From positions 3,815,856 through 3,879,855 of the forward strand of contig NZ_LR733275.1 in assembly GCF_902506415.1 (NCBI RefSeq): DNA of 64,000 nt, read 5' to 3'. The position numbers and the translations under genes are program-made. Within the stretch, counting starts at the first letter, position 1, and each line of letters opens with the position of its first letter. Below, in pieces: positions 54,689 to 63,638 of this stretch. This stretch comes from Massilia sp. 9I (GTDB taxonomy: Bacteria > Pseudomonadota > Gammaproteobacteria > Burkholderiales > Burkholderiaceae_D). The notes under the pieces were generated by a model. The model saw nothing but the letters and a program-made list of their open reading frames with translations. It did no database searches and was not told where the DNA came from.

Positions 54689-55894
54689 ATGGCCTCATAC
54701 TTTTGCCCATGCCCGCGCGGCATGGAAGCGGCGCTTGCCGAAGAACTGGGCGAAATCGCCCAACAAAGCACCACCATGCGGGTGCACAACCAGGTGCCGG
54801 GCGGTGTGCACTGCTCCGGTTCGATGACGGACGCCTATCGCATCAACCTGCACTCGCGGATCGCTTCGCGCGTGCTGATGCGCATGGGCCAGCGCAGCTA
54901 CAACAACGAGAACGATATCTATGACCTGGTGCTCGAGCAGCCCTGGGAAGACTGGTTCGGCGTGAACCACACCATCCGCGTCGACGTCACCGCGGTCAAG
55001 TCGCCGCTGAAGAGCCTCGAATTCACTACGCTGAAGATCAAGGACGCCGTCTGCGACCGCTTCCGCGACCAGTTCAACAAGCGCCCCTCGGTCAATACCC
55101 GCGAGCCGGACATGCGCATCGTCGGTTTCCTCGACCAGCGCAACTTCATCATCTATCTCGACACCTCGGGCGAGGCACTGTTCAAGCGCGGCTGGCGCGA
55201 AGAGACGGGTGATGCGCCGTTGCGCGAGAACCTGGCCGCCGGCATGCTGCGGGTGGCCGGCTGGAAGCCGGGCGTGCCACTGTTCGACCCGATGTGCGGC
55301 TCCGGCACCATCCTGGTCGAAGCCGCCCAGATGGTGCAGGGCATTCCGCCGGGCGCGCGGCGCCATTTCGCTTTCGAGAAATTCGCCGGTTTTGAGCGCG
55401 AAGCCTGGGCCGCGCTGAAGGCCGAGATCAAGCCGAACGCCTTGCCTTCCGAACCGACCATTTTCGGCTCCGACATCTCGGGCGACATGGTCGCGATGAC
55501 CCGCCACAACCTCAAGATCGCCGGCATCCTGTTCGAGGTGCCGCTCAAGCAGATCGAGGCCCAGCACGTCTCGCCGCCCACCAGCGAGCCTGGCATCCTC
55601 TTGACCAATCCGCCCTACGGCGAGCGTATCGGCGTGCGCGGCGATTCCACCGTGCCGCAGGACGAGATGGCGGTGTCCTTCTATTCCGCGCTCGGCACCA
55701 CGCTCAAGCAGCGCTTCGCGGGCTGGACCGCCTTCCTGTTCACGGCCGATCTCCAGCTGCCCAAGCTGCTGCGCCTGAAGGAATCGCGCAAGACTCCCTT
55801 CTTCAACGGCGCGCTCGAATGCCGCCTGTTCCGCTTCGACATGGTGGCCGGTTTCAACCGCCGCGAGGAAGCGAAACCCAAACAGGACGAATAG
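54689..55894 (+). CDS. THUMP-domain rRNA methyltransferase (RlmL/YcbY N-terminal type)
   Basis: 401 residues. THUMP-type N-terminal half (RGMEAALAEELGEI ... VDVTAVKSPLKSLEFTTLKIKDAVCDRFRDQF), then the methylase domain with DPMCGSGTILVEAAQMVQGIPPG (SAM binding) and LLTNPPYGERIG (NPPY catalytic motif). It corresponds to the part of E. coli RlmKL that makes m2G2445 in 23S rRNA; the C-terminal RlmK half is not fused here. Preceded by a T-rich leader (54660-54668) and an AAAGGG ribosome site. Confidence 0.92.
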   Translation: MASYFCPCPRGMEAALAEELGEIAQQSTTMRVHNQVPGGVHCSGSMTDAYRINLHSRIASRVLMRMGQRSYNNENDIYDLVLEQPWEDWFGVNHTIRVDVTAVKSPLKSLEFTTLKIKDAVCDRFRDQFNKRPSVNTREPDMRIVGFLDQRNFIIYLDTSGEALFKRGWREETGDAPLRENLAAGMLRVAGWKPGVPLFDPMCGSGTILVEAAQMVQGIPPGARRHFAFEKFAGFEREAWAALKAEIKPNALPSEPTIFGSDISGDMVAMTRHNLKIAGILFEVPLKQIEAQHVSPPTSEPGILLTNPPYGERIGVRGDSTVPQDEMAVSFYSALGTTLKQRFAGWTAFLFTADLQLPKLLRLKESRKTPFFNGALECRLFRFDMVAGFNRREEAKPKQDE

Positions 55895-55900
55895 ACCTAG

Positions 55901-57190
55901 ATGCTGCCGCCGAGCGAACCAGACGATCTGCCCAAGGACCCGGTCACCCCGGTTCCGCTGCCCACCCCTCACAAGATCGCGATGCTGTCCGCCGGCGGCC
56001 TGGCCACGCTGCTGGCCATGCTGTCGATGCTGGGGCCGTTCTCGATCGACGCCTACCTGCCGGCCTTCCCGCAGATCCGCGCCGAACTGCACGCCACCCC
56101 ACTGGAGGTCCAGCAGACCCTGACTGCCTACATGCTGGCCTTCGCCGGGATGTCGCTGTGGCACGGCGCGCTGTCGGACGCCTTCGGGCGCCGCAACGTG
56201 GTCTTGATCGCCCTGGTCGTGTTCGCGATCGGCACCTTCGGCTGCGCGGCGGCCAGCTCGGTGCACTACCTGTGGGTGTTCCGCATCATGCAGGGTGTGT
56301 CGGCGGGGGCGGGCGTGGTGGTGGGACGCGCCATCATCCGCGACCTGTACTCGGACGCGGCGGCGGCGCGCCTGCTGTCGATGGTGACCATGATCTTCTC
56401 GATCGCGCCGGCCATCGCGCCGGTGCTGGGCGGGTGGATCGTCACCTTCTTCGACTGGCGCGCGATCTTCCTGGGGCTGTGCGTGTACACCGTGGGCCTG
56501 GGCTGGTTCTCGTGGAAGCACCTGCCGGAGACCGTGCCGCTGGAAAAGCGCCAGCCCTTCAATCCGCGCTTCCTGGCCCAGAGCTACGGCGCCATCTTCA
56601 GCTCCTTCCTGTTCCATATGAAGGCGGGCGTGGTGGCGCTGAATTTCTCCGGCCTGTTCCTCTACATCTCGTCGGCGCCGGTGATGCTGCCCGAGCACCT
56701 GGGCCTCGGTCCTTCGGGCTTCGCCTGGCTGTTCGTGCCGACCGTGAGCGGAATCTTCCTGGGGGCGCTGGCCGCCAACCGCATGGCGGGCAAGCTGACG
56801 TTCGCGCGCCAGATCCGCGTCGGTTTCTTCTTCATGTTAGGTGCGGTCACCTTCAATGTGCTGTATCACAGCTTCCTGCCGCCGGCGCTGCCCTGGAGCG
56901 TGGCGCACATGTTCTTCTTCACCTTCGGCAGCTCGATCATCGCGCCGGGCGCCACCCTGATGGCGCTCGACCTGTTCCCCCACATCCGCGGCACCGTGGC
57001 TTCGTGCCAGTCCTTCGTCACCACCCTGGCCGGCGCGATCGTGGCCGGCGTGATCTCGCCCATGCTGTCGCACTCGGTGCTGTCGCTGGCGCTCGGCCAG
57101 GCGGGCTTCACCCTGCTGTCGATCGCCCTGTGGGCGACCGCGCGCCGCTACCGCCGGCAGAAAATACGCGATGGGGAGATGATGCCCTGA
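55901..57190 (+). CDS. MFS exporter, Bcr/CflA drug resistance family
   Basis: 429 residues, about twelve membrane helices. The motif GALSDAFGRRNVVLIALVVFAIG is the MFS loop 2-3 signature (GxLxDxxGRR) and the mid-helix FRIMQGVSAGAGVVVGRAIIRDLY is motif C-like. LGPFSIDAYLPAFPQI in the first helix points to the Bcr/CflA group, which exports bicyclomycin, sulfonamides and other small drugs by proton antiport. Substrate is open. It starts six bases after the methyltransferase stop, so co-transcription is likely. A terminator follows. Confidence 0.93.
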   Translation: MLPPSEPDDLPKDPVTPVPLPTPHKIAMLSAGGLATLLAMLSMLGPFSIDAYLPAFPQIRAELHATPLEVQQTLTAYMLAFAGMSLWHGALSDAFGRRNVVLIALVVFAIGTFGCAAASSVHYLWVFRIMQGVSAGAGVVVGRAIIRDLYSDAAAARLLSMVTMIFSIAPAIAPVLGGWIVTFFDWRAIFLGLCVYTVGLGWFSWKHLPETVPLEKRQPFNPRFLAQSYGAIFSSFLFHMKAGVVALNFSGLFLYISSAPVMLPEHLGLGPSGFAWLFVPTVSGIFLGALAANRMAGKLTFARQIRVGFFFMLGAVTFNVLYHSFLPPALPWSVAHMFFFTFGSSIIAPGATLMALDLFPHIRGTVASCQSFVTTLAGAIVAGVISPMLSHSVLSLALGQAGFTLLSIALWATARRYRRQKIRDGEMMP

Positions 57191-57196
57191 ACGACG

Positions 57197-57221
57197 AGGC
57201 CCGCATCACCGGGCCTTTTTT
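57197..57221 (+). terminator. Terminator of the MFS exporter gene
   Basis: AGGCCCG and CGGGCCT pair around a 6-base loop (57197-57216) and are followed by six T. The stop codon is seven bases away. Confidence 0.93.
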
Positions 57222-57227
57222 CTTGCA

Positions 57228-57274
57228 TGAAAGAATCTTTCACAAACACATGCATATATGAAATAATATTTCAT
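57228..57274. promoter_or_regulatory. Two phased palindromes upstream of the HDOD kinase gene
   Basis: TGAAAGAATCTTTCA (57228-57242) and ATGAAATAATATTTCAT (57258-57274) are odd-length perfect palindromes sharing TGAAAnAATnTTTCA. Their centres are 31 bases apart, three helical turns, so both face the same side. This is the layout of a tandem site for a dimeric regulator. They lie about 230-280 bases before the gene start in AT-rich DNA; the regulator is not known. Confidence 0.55.
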
Positions 57275-57323
57275 TCGCCCAGCATCTGTCCCGCCCCCTC
57301 TTTAGCAATAGAGCGACTTCTCG

Positions 57324-57374
57324 ACAACACTTTTTACAGAAAGTATTGTTCCCGATCAGAAATGTCTATATGCT
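57324..57374 (+). promoter_or_regulatory. Probable promoter of the signalling operon with a dyad over the -35
   Basis: TTGTTC (57346-57351) and TATGCT (57369-57374) are 17 bases apart. An imperfect inverted repeat, ACAACACTTT (57324-57333) with AAAGTATTGT (57340-57349), overlaps the -35. It lies about 130 bases before the chosen start. Confidence 0.45.
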
Positions 57375-57393
57375 AAGATAAGTTTTTCGTGCC

Positions 57394-57420
57394 CAGAACA
57401 AACGTCGAAACATTGTTCTG
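57394..57420 (+). promoter_or_regulatory. CAGAACAA-N11-TTGTTCTG dyad in the leader
   Basis: 8-bp perfect arms with an 11-base spacer, 20 bases downstream of the predicted -10 and 85 bases before the ATG at 57505 (25 bases before the GTG at 57445). It may be an operator or an mRNA leader hairpin. Confidence 0.45.
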
Positions 57421-57504
57421 TTTGGTAGATAAACGAGCAAGACCGTGTGGCAGCCCGTCCTGGGATGCCTGGACAACCCTCGACAAGCGGCCACGTTTGA
57501 GACC

Positions 57505-59682
57505 ATGCAACAATCGGATCAGGATATCCGCAATCGTCTGCTGATTGCACGTCTGCCGGCTATGCCGCAGATCCTCGTGCGTCTCATCGAGCACCTGCAG
57601 GCCGACGACCTCGGCATGCCGGAACTGGCCGCCCTGATTTCGAAGGACGCGGGCATGACGGGAAAGCTGCTGGCGGTGGCCAACAGCTCCGCTTACCAGC
57701 GCCACACCCGCAACGTCAATCTCGAGCAGTCCCTGATTGCCCTCGGCACCGACATGATCAAGACGCTGGTCATCAGCGACTCGGTGTTCCAGACCTTTAA
57801 CAACTTCCCGCATTCCGGCAGCACCGACCTGCGCGCCTTCTGGAAGAATTCGCTGAGCACTGCGGTGATCGCGAAGGAGATCGCGCGCGCGGCCGAGTAT
57901 CCGCACCTGGAAGAAGCCTACCTGGCGGGCCTGCTGCACAACGTCGGCCGCCTGGCGCTGCTGGCCACCGCCCCGAAAGAGTACGCCTTCAACTTCACCG
58001 CGCGCGACGACGAGGACTTGTGCGCCGTCGAGCAGCGCACCTTGCAGATCACCCACGCCGAAGCCGGCGCCTGGCTGATCGAACGCTGGCAGCTCGACTC
58101 CTTCCTGGCCGACGCGGTGCTGTACCACCACGAACCGAGCGAGCGCCTGGAATCGGCGCATCCCCTGATCCGCATCGTGCGCCTGGCCCACGTGCTGTCC
58201 AGCCATCCGGACGACGAGGTGTTGGTCGCCGAAGCCGCCGCCCTGTGCGGCATCGACGGCGAGCAGGCGGCCCAGATGCTGGCGGGCGCCGCGCGCCAGG
58301 TCGACAAGGCCGCCGCCCACCTCGGCATCGATCTGGCCGGCGCCGACGACATCCCGGCGCCGCCGGCCTATGCGCCGCCCGCGCTCGATCCGGTGCAGCA
58401 GCGTCTGTCCGAAGAAGTGCGCAACATGGTGCTGGTCTCGGAAGTGGGCCAGAGCTTCGCGCGCCAGCAGGGCGAAAGCGGCCTGCTGGAAGCGATGACG
58501 CGTTCGGCGCGCATCCTGTTCGACTTCGGCAATGCCGTGGTCCTGCTTGAAAACCCGACCGGCCACGCGCTGGTGGGCGCGCCGACCCAGGGCAGCCAGC
58601 GCATCGCCGAATTCGCCGTGCCGCTCGCGAAAGGCGGCGCGATCGCCAAGAGCGCGCTGGAACGCCGTCCGGCCTTCATCGGACGCGAACCGGAAGACGG
58701 CAGCCCGCTCGGCCTGGCCGAGGAACAGCTGCTGCGCATGCTCGGCTGCGACAGCATGGTGTGCGTGCCGCTGGTCGCAGGCGCGCGCTGCCTCGGCGTC
58801 TTGATCGGCGGCATCGCCACCTGGCAGATCCCGTACTGCCAGCGGCGCGAGCGCTTCATGCAGTCCTTCGGGGCGCAGGCCGCCACCGCACTGGAAAACA
58901 TGCTGTCCGAGCGCGGCCATGCGCGCCGCCAGCTCGCCCACGTGGCCGAGGAATACCGCGAGGCCTCGCGCCGCGTGGTGCACGAAGTGAACAACCCGCT
59001 GTCGATCATCAAGAACTACCTGAGTGTCCTCGACAGCAAGCTGGCGCGCCAGGAGCCGGTCAACACCGAGATGTCGATCCTGAACGAAGAGATCGACCGC
59101 GTCGGCCAGCTGGTGAGCAGCCTGGCCGAGGTCAAGCCGCTCGACACCGGCCCGCTGCCGACCGACGTCGCCAAGGTGGTGGACGAAGTCCAGCGCCTGT
59201 TCCGCAGCACCGGCTTCGTCCCGGCTGCGGTTGAAATCTCGGTCACCATGCACGACGAGGCGACCCGCATCGAGGGCGACGCCGACGTGCTCAAGCAGAT
59301 CCTGGTGAACCTGGTGAAGAACGCCATCGAAGCCCTGGGCAGCACGGGCGGGCGCATCGAGATCGTCAACCGCGGGCATGTGAACCGCGAGCGCCAGATG
59401 TACCTGGAGCTGGTCGTGAGCGACAACGGCCCCGGCCTGTCGCGCGAAGTGCTGGCCCATCTGTTCTCGCCGGTGAAGAGCACCAAGGACGGCGCCCACC
59501 ACGGCCTCGGCCTGTCGATCGTCCATAGCCTGGTCAAGAAGCTGGGCGGCCACATCGCCTGCCGCAGCGGCCGCAGCGGCACTGCATTTGAAATTCTCCT
59601 GCCGGCGTGGTCCGGCGCCGGCGTCGGCACGGGCTTGGGTGAGCCTGTCGCGCTGCCGGCCCGCGCGCTGGGTTCCGCATAA
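57505..59682 (+). CDS. HDOD-GAF sensor histidine kinase
   Basis: 725 residues from MQQSDQDIRNRLLIARLPAMP; a GTG at 57445 would add 20. The HDOD domain (about 10-210) has LPAMPQILVRLIEHLQADDLGMPELAALISKDAGMTGKLLAVANSSAY and AYLAGLLHNVGRLAL. A GAF-like domain spans about 320-460. The kinase part has the H-box RRVVHEVNNPLSIIKNYL, N-box VNLVKNAIEALG, G1 VSDNGPGLS and G2 HHGLGLSIVHSLVKKLGG, so it should autophosphorylate. HDOD fused to a kinase is uncommon. The next gene (receiver-GGDEF-EAL) begins four bases after its stop and is the likely phospho-acceptor. Confidence 0.93.
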   Translation: MQQSDQDIRNRLLIARLPAMPQILVRLIEHLQADDLGMPELAALISKDAGMTGKLLAVANSSAYQRHTRNVNLEQSLIALGTDMIKTLVISDSVFQTFNNFPHSGSTDLRAFWKNSLSTAVIAKEIARAAEYPHLEEAYLAGLLHNVGRLALLATAPKEYAFNFTARDDEDLCAVEQRTLQITHAEAGAWLIERWQLDSFLADAVLYHHEPSERLESAHPLIRIVRLAHVLSSHPDDEVLVAEAAALCGIDGEQAAQMLAGAARQVDKAAAHLGIDLAGADDIPAPPAYAPPALDPVQQRLSEEVRNMVLVSEVGQSFARQQGESGLLEAMTRSARILFDFGNAVVLLENPTGHALVGAPTQGSQRIAEFAVPLAKGGAIAKSALERRPAFIGREPEDGSPLGLAEEQLLRMLGCDSMVCVPLVAGARCLGVLIGGIATWQIPYCQRRERFMQSFGAQAATALENMLSERGHARRQLAHVAEEYREASRRVVHEVNNPLSIIKNYLSVLDSKLARQEPVNTEMSILNEEIDRVGQLVSSLAEVKPLDTGPLPTDVAKVVDEVQRLFRSTGFVPAAVEISVTMHDEATRIEGDADVLKQILVNLVKNAIEALGSTGGRIEIVNRGHVNRERQMYLELVVSDNGPGLSREVLAHLFSPVKSTKDGAHHGLGLSIVHSLVKKLGGHIACRSGRSGTAFEILLPAWSGAGVGTGLGEPVALPARALGSA

Positions 59683-59686
59683 AGTG

Positions 59687-61903
59687 ATGATGAACGCGCA
59701 CAACGCCATGTTTCCGGGCGAGCCGGCTCCCTATTCCCCGACCCTGGAAGCCGACAGCCAGCCGCGCCTGCTGCTGGTCGACGACGAACCGCGCCTGCTC
59801 TCCTCGCTGTACGAGCTGCTGCGCGACCGCGGCTACCAGCTGACCACCGCCAGCTCCGGCAGCGAGGCCCTGGCCCACCTGTCGCGCCTGCGTTTCGACC
59901 TGGTCCTGCTCGACCTGCGCCTGCCCGACATCGGCGGCCACGAGATCATGGACTTCATCAACGAGAAGGGCATCAACGCCGACGTGATCGTGATGAGCGG
60001 CGAAGTGGGCATCGAGGCCGCAATTGGCGCGCTCAAGCGCGGCGCCTACGATTACCTGCGCAAGCCCTATTCGCGCGAAGAGCTGCTGGCGACCGTCGCC
60101 AACGCGCTCAAGGGCCGCCGCCTGGCGCTCGAGAACCAGCGCATGGCCAACCAGCTCGACGCCTCGGAGAAGATGTACCGCTACCTGGTGGACTCTTCGC
60201 CGGACATCATCTATACCCTGAACCACGAAGGCCGCTTCACTTTTGTGAACGACCGCGCCTACCAGCTGCTGGGCTATTCGCGCGACGAGCTGCTCGGCAA
60301 GCACTATTCGCTGCTGGTGCACGAGGAAGACCTGGAGCGCGCGCGCTACGTGTTCAACGAGCGCCGCGTCGACGAACGCGCTTCGCGCAACGTCGAGCTG
60401 CGCCTGAAGTGCCGCGGCGGCAACAGCCAGGACCGCACCTTCAACAACACCCTGATGACGATCTCGCTGAACGCGATCGGCATGCACGTGCCCGACCAGG
60501 AAGTGAAGAAGCTCGAGTTCTTCGGCACCTACGGCGTGGCGCGCGACATCACCGACCGCAAGCGCGCGGAAGAAGTCATCTCCTACCAGGCCTACCACGA
60601 CATCCTGACCGACCTGCCGAACCGCATCCTGTTCAAGGATCGCCTCGGCCTGGCGGTGATCCAGGCCAAGCGCAAGAAGACCGAGCTGGCCGTGATGTTC
60701 ATCGACCTGGACCGCTTCAAGCTGGTCAACGACACACTCGGCCACGTGAAGGGCGACGAGCTGCTGCAGCAGGCCGCCACGCGCCTGAAGGATTGCCTGC
60801 GCAAGGGCGACACCCTGGCGCGCCAGGGCGGCGACGAATTCACCATCGTGCTGCCGGAACTGCGCGACCGCGACGACGCTAGAATCATCGCCGACAAGTT
60901 CCTCGAGACCCTGCAGCGTCCATTCGACCTGGACGGCCACGAAGTGCACATCTCGGCCTCGATCGGCATCGCGATCTACCCGACCGACGGCGAGTCGATC
61001 GACGAGCTGCTGCGTCACGCCGACATCGCCATGTACCAGGTCAAGGCGCTCGGCAAGAACGGCCACAGCTTCTATCACACCTCGATGCTGGACGTGTCGC
61101 ACCAGAAGATCGCCCTCGAGCAGGCGCTGCGCCGCGCGCTCGAGCAGGACGAGCTGGAGATGTACTACCAGCCGCAGATCGACGCGCTCACCGGCCGCAT
61201 CGTCGGCGCCGAAGCGCTGATGCGCTGGAACCACCCGACCCGCGGCGTGCTGTCGGCTGGCGAGTTCCTGCCGTTTGCTGAAGAGAACGGCCTGATGCTG
61301 CCGATCTCGGACTGGATGATCGGCGCGCTGTGCCGCGACATGCTGCAGTGGAACGCCTCCGGCACCGACCACGTGCGCCTGTCGCTCAACCTGTCGCCGC
61401 AATACCTGGACCGCGGCGACTTCTTCGAGAAGATGCGCAACGCGCTGGTGCGCTACGCTATTCAACCCGGCCAGATCGAAGTCGAGATCACCGAGAACAT
61501 CTGCATCCGCAATCCGCAGTATGCGATCGAGCAGCTCAACAAACTGTGCCAGCTCGGCGTGTCGGTGGCGATCGACGACTTCGGCACCGGCTATTCGTCG
61601 CTCTCCTACCTGCACCGCTTCCCGATCCACACCGTCAAGATCGACCAGTCCTTCGTGAAAGAGATCCACGAAGAGGGCGGCCACTATCCGGTCATCCTGG
61701 CGATCATCTCGATCGCGCGCGGCCTGGGGCTGAACCTGATCGCGGAAGGCGTCGAGACCGAGGAACAGGCACGCTACCTGCGCGCCAACGGCTGCATGAC
61801 GATGCAGGGCTACCTGTACTACCGCCCGATCCCGCTGGGCGAATTCATCAAGTCGCTGCGCACCCAGCCGACCCTGTTCGGCCTGCGCGCCATCCAGGCG
61901 TAA
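59687..61903 (+). CDS. Response regulator with REC-PAS-GGDEF-EAL domains
   Basis: 738 residues. REC: LLLVDDEPRLLSSLYELLRDRGYQ, with the phospho-acceptor in LVLLDLRLPDIGG, and YDYLRKPYSREEL. PAS at about 155-290 (LVDSSPDIIYTLNHEGRFTFVNDRAYQLLGYSRDELLGKHY). GGDEF with DILTDLPNRILFKDRL and an intact RQGGDEFTIV. EAL with GAEALMRW, NLSPQYL, EITEN, DDFGTGYSSLSYL, KIDQSFV and EGVETEE, all intact. So it may both make and break cyclic-di-GMP, the balance set by phosphorylation and PAS ligand. It starts at GTGATGATG just after the kinase gene; the next gene starts after three bases. Confidence 0.95.
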   Translation: MMNAHNAMFPGEPAPYSPTLEADSQPRLLLVDDEPRLLSSLYELLRDRGYQLTTASSGSEALAHLSRLRFDLVLLDLRLPDIGGHEIMDFINEKGINADVIVMSGEVGIEAAIGALKRGAYDYLRKPYSREELLATVANALKGRRLALENQRMANQLDASEKMYRYLVDSSPDIIYTLNHEGRFTFVNDRAYQLLGYSRDELLGKHYSLLVHEEDLERARYVFNERRVDERASRNVELRLKCRGGNSQDRTFNNTLMTISLNAIGMHVPDQEVKKLEFFGTYGVARDITDRKRAEEVISYQAYHDILTDLPNRILFKDRLGLAVIQAKRKKTELAVMFIDLDRFKLVNDTLGHVKGDELLQQAATRLKDCLRKGDTLARQGGDEFTIVLPELRDRDDARIIADKFLETLQRPFDLDGHEVHISASIGIAIYPTDGESIDELLRHADIAMYQVKALGKNGHSFYHTSMLDVSHQKIALEQALRRALEQDELEMYYQPQIDALTGRIVGAEALMRWNHPTRGVLSAGEFLPFAEENGLMLPISDWMIGALCRDMLQWNASGTDHVRLSLNLSPQYLDRGDFFEKMRNALVRYAIQPGQIEVEITENICIRNPQYAIEQLNKLCQLGVSVAIDDFGTGYSSLSYLHRFPIHTVKIDQSFVKEIHEEGGHYPVILAIISIARGLGLNLIAEGVETEEQARYLRANGCMTMQGYLYYRPIPLGEFIKSLRTQPTLFGLRAIQA

Positions 61904-61906
61904 GCC

Positions 61907-63451
61907 ATGGTCGAGATCCCCGCTCAGGCCGGCGATACGGAAGCACGCCATACGGCGGAATTCCTGCGCCTGAAGGGGATGGCCGAGCGCGGCGTGCCGA
62001 CCGCCCAGCACAGCCTGGGCTTCATGTATGCCAGTGGCCAGGGCGTGCCCCAGAACTACGAGCTGGCGGTGGCCTGGTACCGGATGGCGGCCAGCGCCGA
62101 CCTGGAACTGGCCCAGTACAACCTCGGCGTGATGTACCAGAAGGGCCAGGGCGTGGGCCAGGACTATGGCCAGGCCGCTTACTGGTACCGCCGCGCCGCC
62201 GAACAGGGCTACGCGCCGGCGCAGTACAACCTGGGCTGGCTGTATGCGAAAGGGCAGGGCGTGACGGCCGACGTGCAGCAGGCGCTGCACTGGTTCAGCC
62301 AGGCGGCCGACCAGGGCGAGCCCGGCGCCCAGCACAACCTCGGCATGATGTACGAGACCGGCAAGGGCGTGCCCCAGGACCAGGATGCGGCGACCGTGTG
62401 GTACCGCCGCGCCGCGGAGCAGGGCTATGCGCGCTCGCAGTTCAGCCTCGCGCTGCGCAGCAGCGGCGCGCAGGCCATCGACTGGTTCCGCAAGGCGGCC
62501 GAGCAGGGCTACGCCCCGGCCCAGTTCAACCTTGGCCTGCGCTTCGACAAGGGCCAGGACGTCGAGCAGGACGGCGCCTGCGCGATCCAGTGGTACGGGC
62601 GCGCCGCGCAGCAGAATCACGCCAGTTCCCAGTTCAACCTCGCCCTGATCTACGACAGCGGTCAGGGCGTGCCGCGCGACGAAGCGCTGGCCCTGCACTG
62701 GTACCGCCGCGCCGCCGAACAGGGCCACGCGGGCGCCCAGGACAACCTCGGCGTGCGCTACGAGCACGGGCAGGGCGTCGAACGCGACCCGAGCCAGGCG
62801 GCGCACTGGTACCGCGAGGCGGCCGAACAGGGCATGCCCTCGGCCCAGTACCACCTGGGCCAGCTTTACGACGCCGGCAGCGGCCTGCCGCACGATCCGG
62901 CCCAGGCGGTGCACTGGTATCGCAAGGCGGCCGAACAGGGCCACCTGCGCGCCCAGTTCGACCTCGGCCTGCGCTACGAAGGCGGCGTCGGCGTGGCGCG
63001 CGACGAAACCCAGGCGCTCGAATGGTACCGCCGCGCGGCGCATCAGGATTACGCGCCGGCCCAGTACATGGTGGGCGCGCTGCTCGACCGTTCCGAACAT
63101 GGCGACCCGCGCGAAGCGACCGACTGGTTCCACAAGGCGGCCGACCAGGGCCACGCGCTGGCGCAGTTCGAACTGGGCCTGCGCCACGACTGCGGCAAGG
63201 GCATCGAGCGCGATTACGAAGCGGCCCACTTCTGGTACCTGTGCGCGGCGCGCCAGGGCCATGCGCGGGCGCAGTTCAACCTCGGCGTGATGTATTCGGC
63301 GGGGCAGGGCGTGCAGCGCGACCTGGTCCAGGCCTATGCCTGGGTGCAGCGCGCCGGCGGCGCGGGCGTCGCCGCCGCCTCCAGCTACCTCAAGAAAATC
63401 GCGGCGCGCATGGAGCCGCAATTGCTGGCGCAGGCGCAGTCCTTCTCCTGA
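61907..63451 (+). CDS. Sel1-like repeat protein
   Basis: 514 residues made almost wholly of about thirteen Sel1 repeats of 36 residues (AQYNLGVMYQKGQGVGQDYGQAAYWYRRAAEQGYAP is a typical one). Two units are shortened: SQFSLALRSSGAQAIDWFRKAAEQGYAP and AQYMVGALLDRSEHGDPREATDWFHKAADQGHAL. There is no signal peptide, so it is cytoplasmic. Sel1 proteins form superhelical scaffolds for protein complexes. Three bases after the GGDEF-EAL gene, it is likely the scaffold or target of that system. The stop codon is followed by a REP pair. Confidence 0.92.
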   Translation: MVEIPAQAGDTEARHTAEFLRLKGMAERGVPTAQHSLGFMYASGQGVPQNYELAVAWYRMAASADLELAQYNLGVMYQKGQGVGQDYGQAAYWYRRAAEQGYAPAQYNLGWLYAKGQGVTADVQQALHWFSQAADQGEPGAQHNLGMMYETGKGVPQDQDAATVWYRRAAEQGYARSQFSLALRSSGAQAIDWFRKAAEQGYAPAQFNLGLRFDKGQDVEQDGACAIQWYGRAAQQNHASSQFNLALIYDSGQGVPRDEALALHWYRRAAEQGHAGAQDNLGVRYEHGQGVERDPSQAAHWYREAAEQGMPSAQYHLGQLYDAGSGLPHDPAQAVHWYRKAAEQGHLRAQFDLGLRYEGGVGVARDETQALEWYRRAAHQDYAPAQYMVGALLDRSEHGDPREATDWFHKAADQGHALAQFELGLRHDCGKGIERDYEAAHFWYLCAARQGHARAQFNLGVMYSAGQGVQRDLVQAYAWVQRAGGAGVAAASSYLKKIAARMEPQLLAQAQSFS

Positions 63452-63480
63452 CGCGGTCAGGCTGTTCAAACCTGATTTGA

Positions 63481-63578
63481 ACGCGTGGGCGGGAGACCCG
63501 CCCACCCTACGTATGTATCTATTTCTACTGGCGTCAGCGTAGCGCTTCCTGTAGGGTGGGCGGGTTTCCGCCCACGCG
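63481..63578. repeat. GTAG-headed REP pair, heads inward
   Basis: Copy 1 (63481-63510) is on the minus strand and ends CCACCCTAC; copy 2 (63551-63578) is on the plus strand and begins GTAGGGTGGGCGGG. Heads face each other, the reverse of the pair at 52796-52890. Forty bases lie between. The flank TTTGAACGCGTGGGCGG is shared with copy 2 of the other pair. They fill the space between the Sel1 gene and the M16 gene. Confidence 0.85.
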
Positions 63579-63638
63579 GTCAACCAGCGCGTGATCGGAC
63601 GGGACGCATACATACAACAACTGTCCACGAGACGCCCC

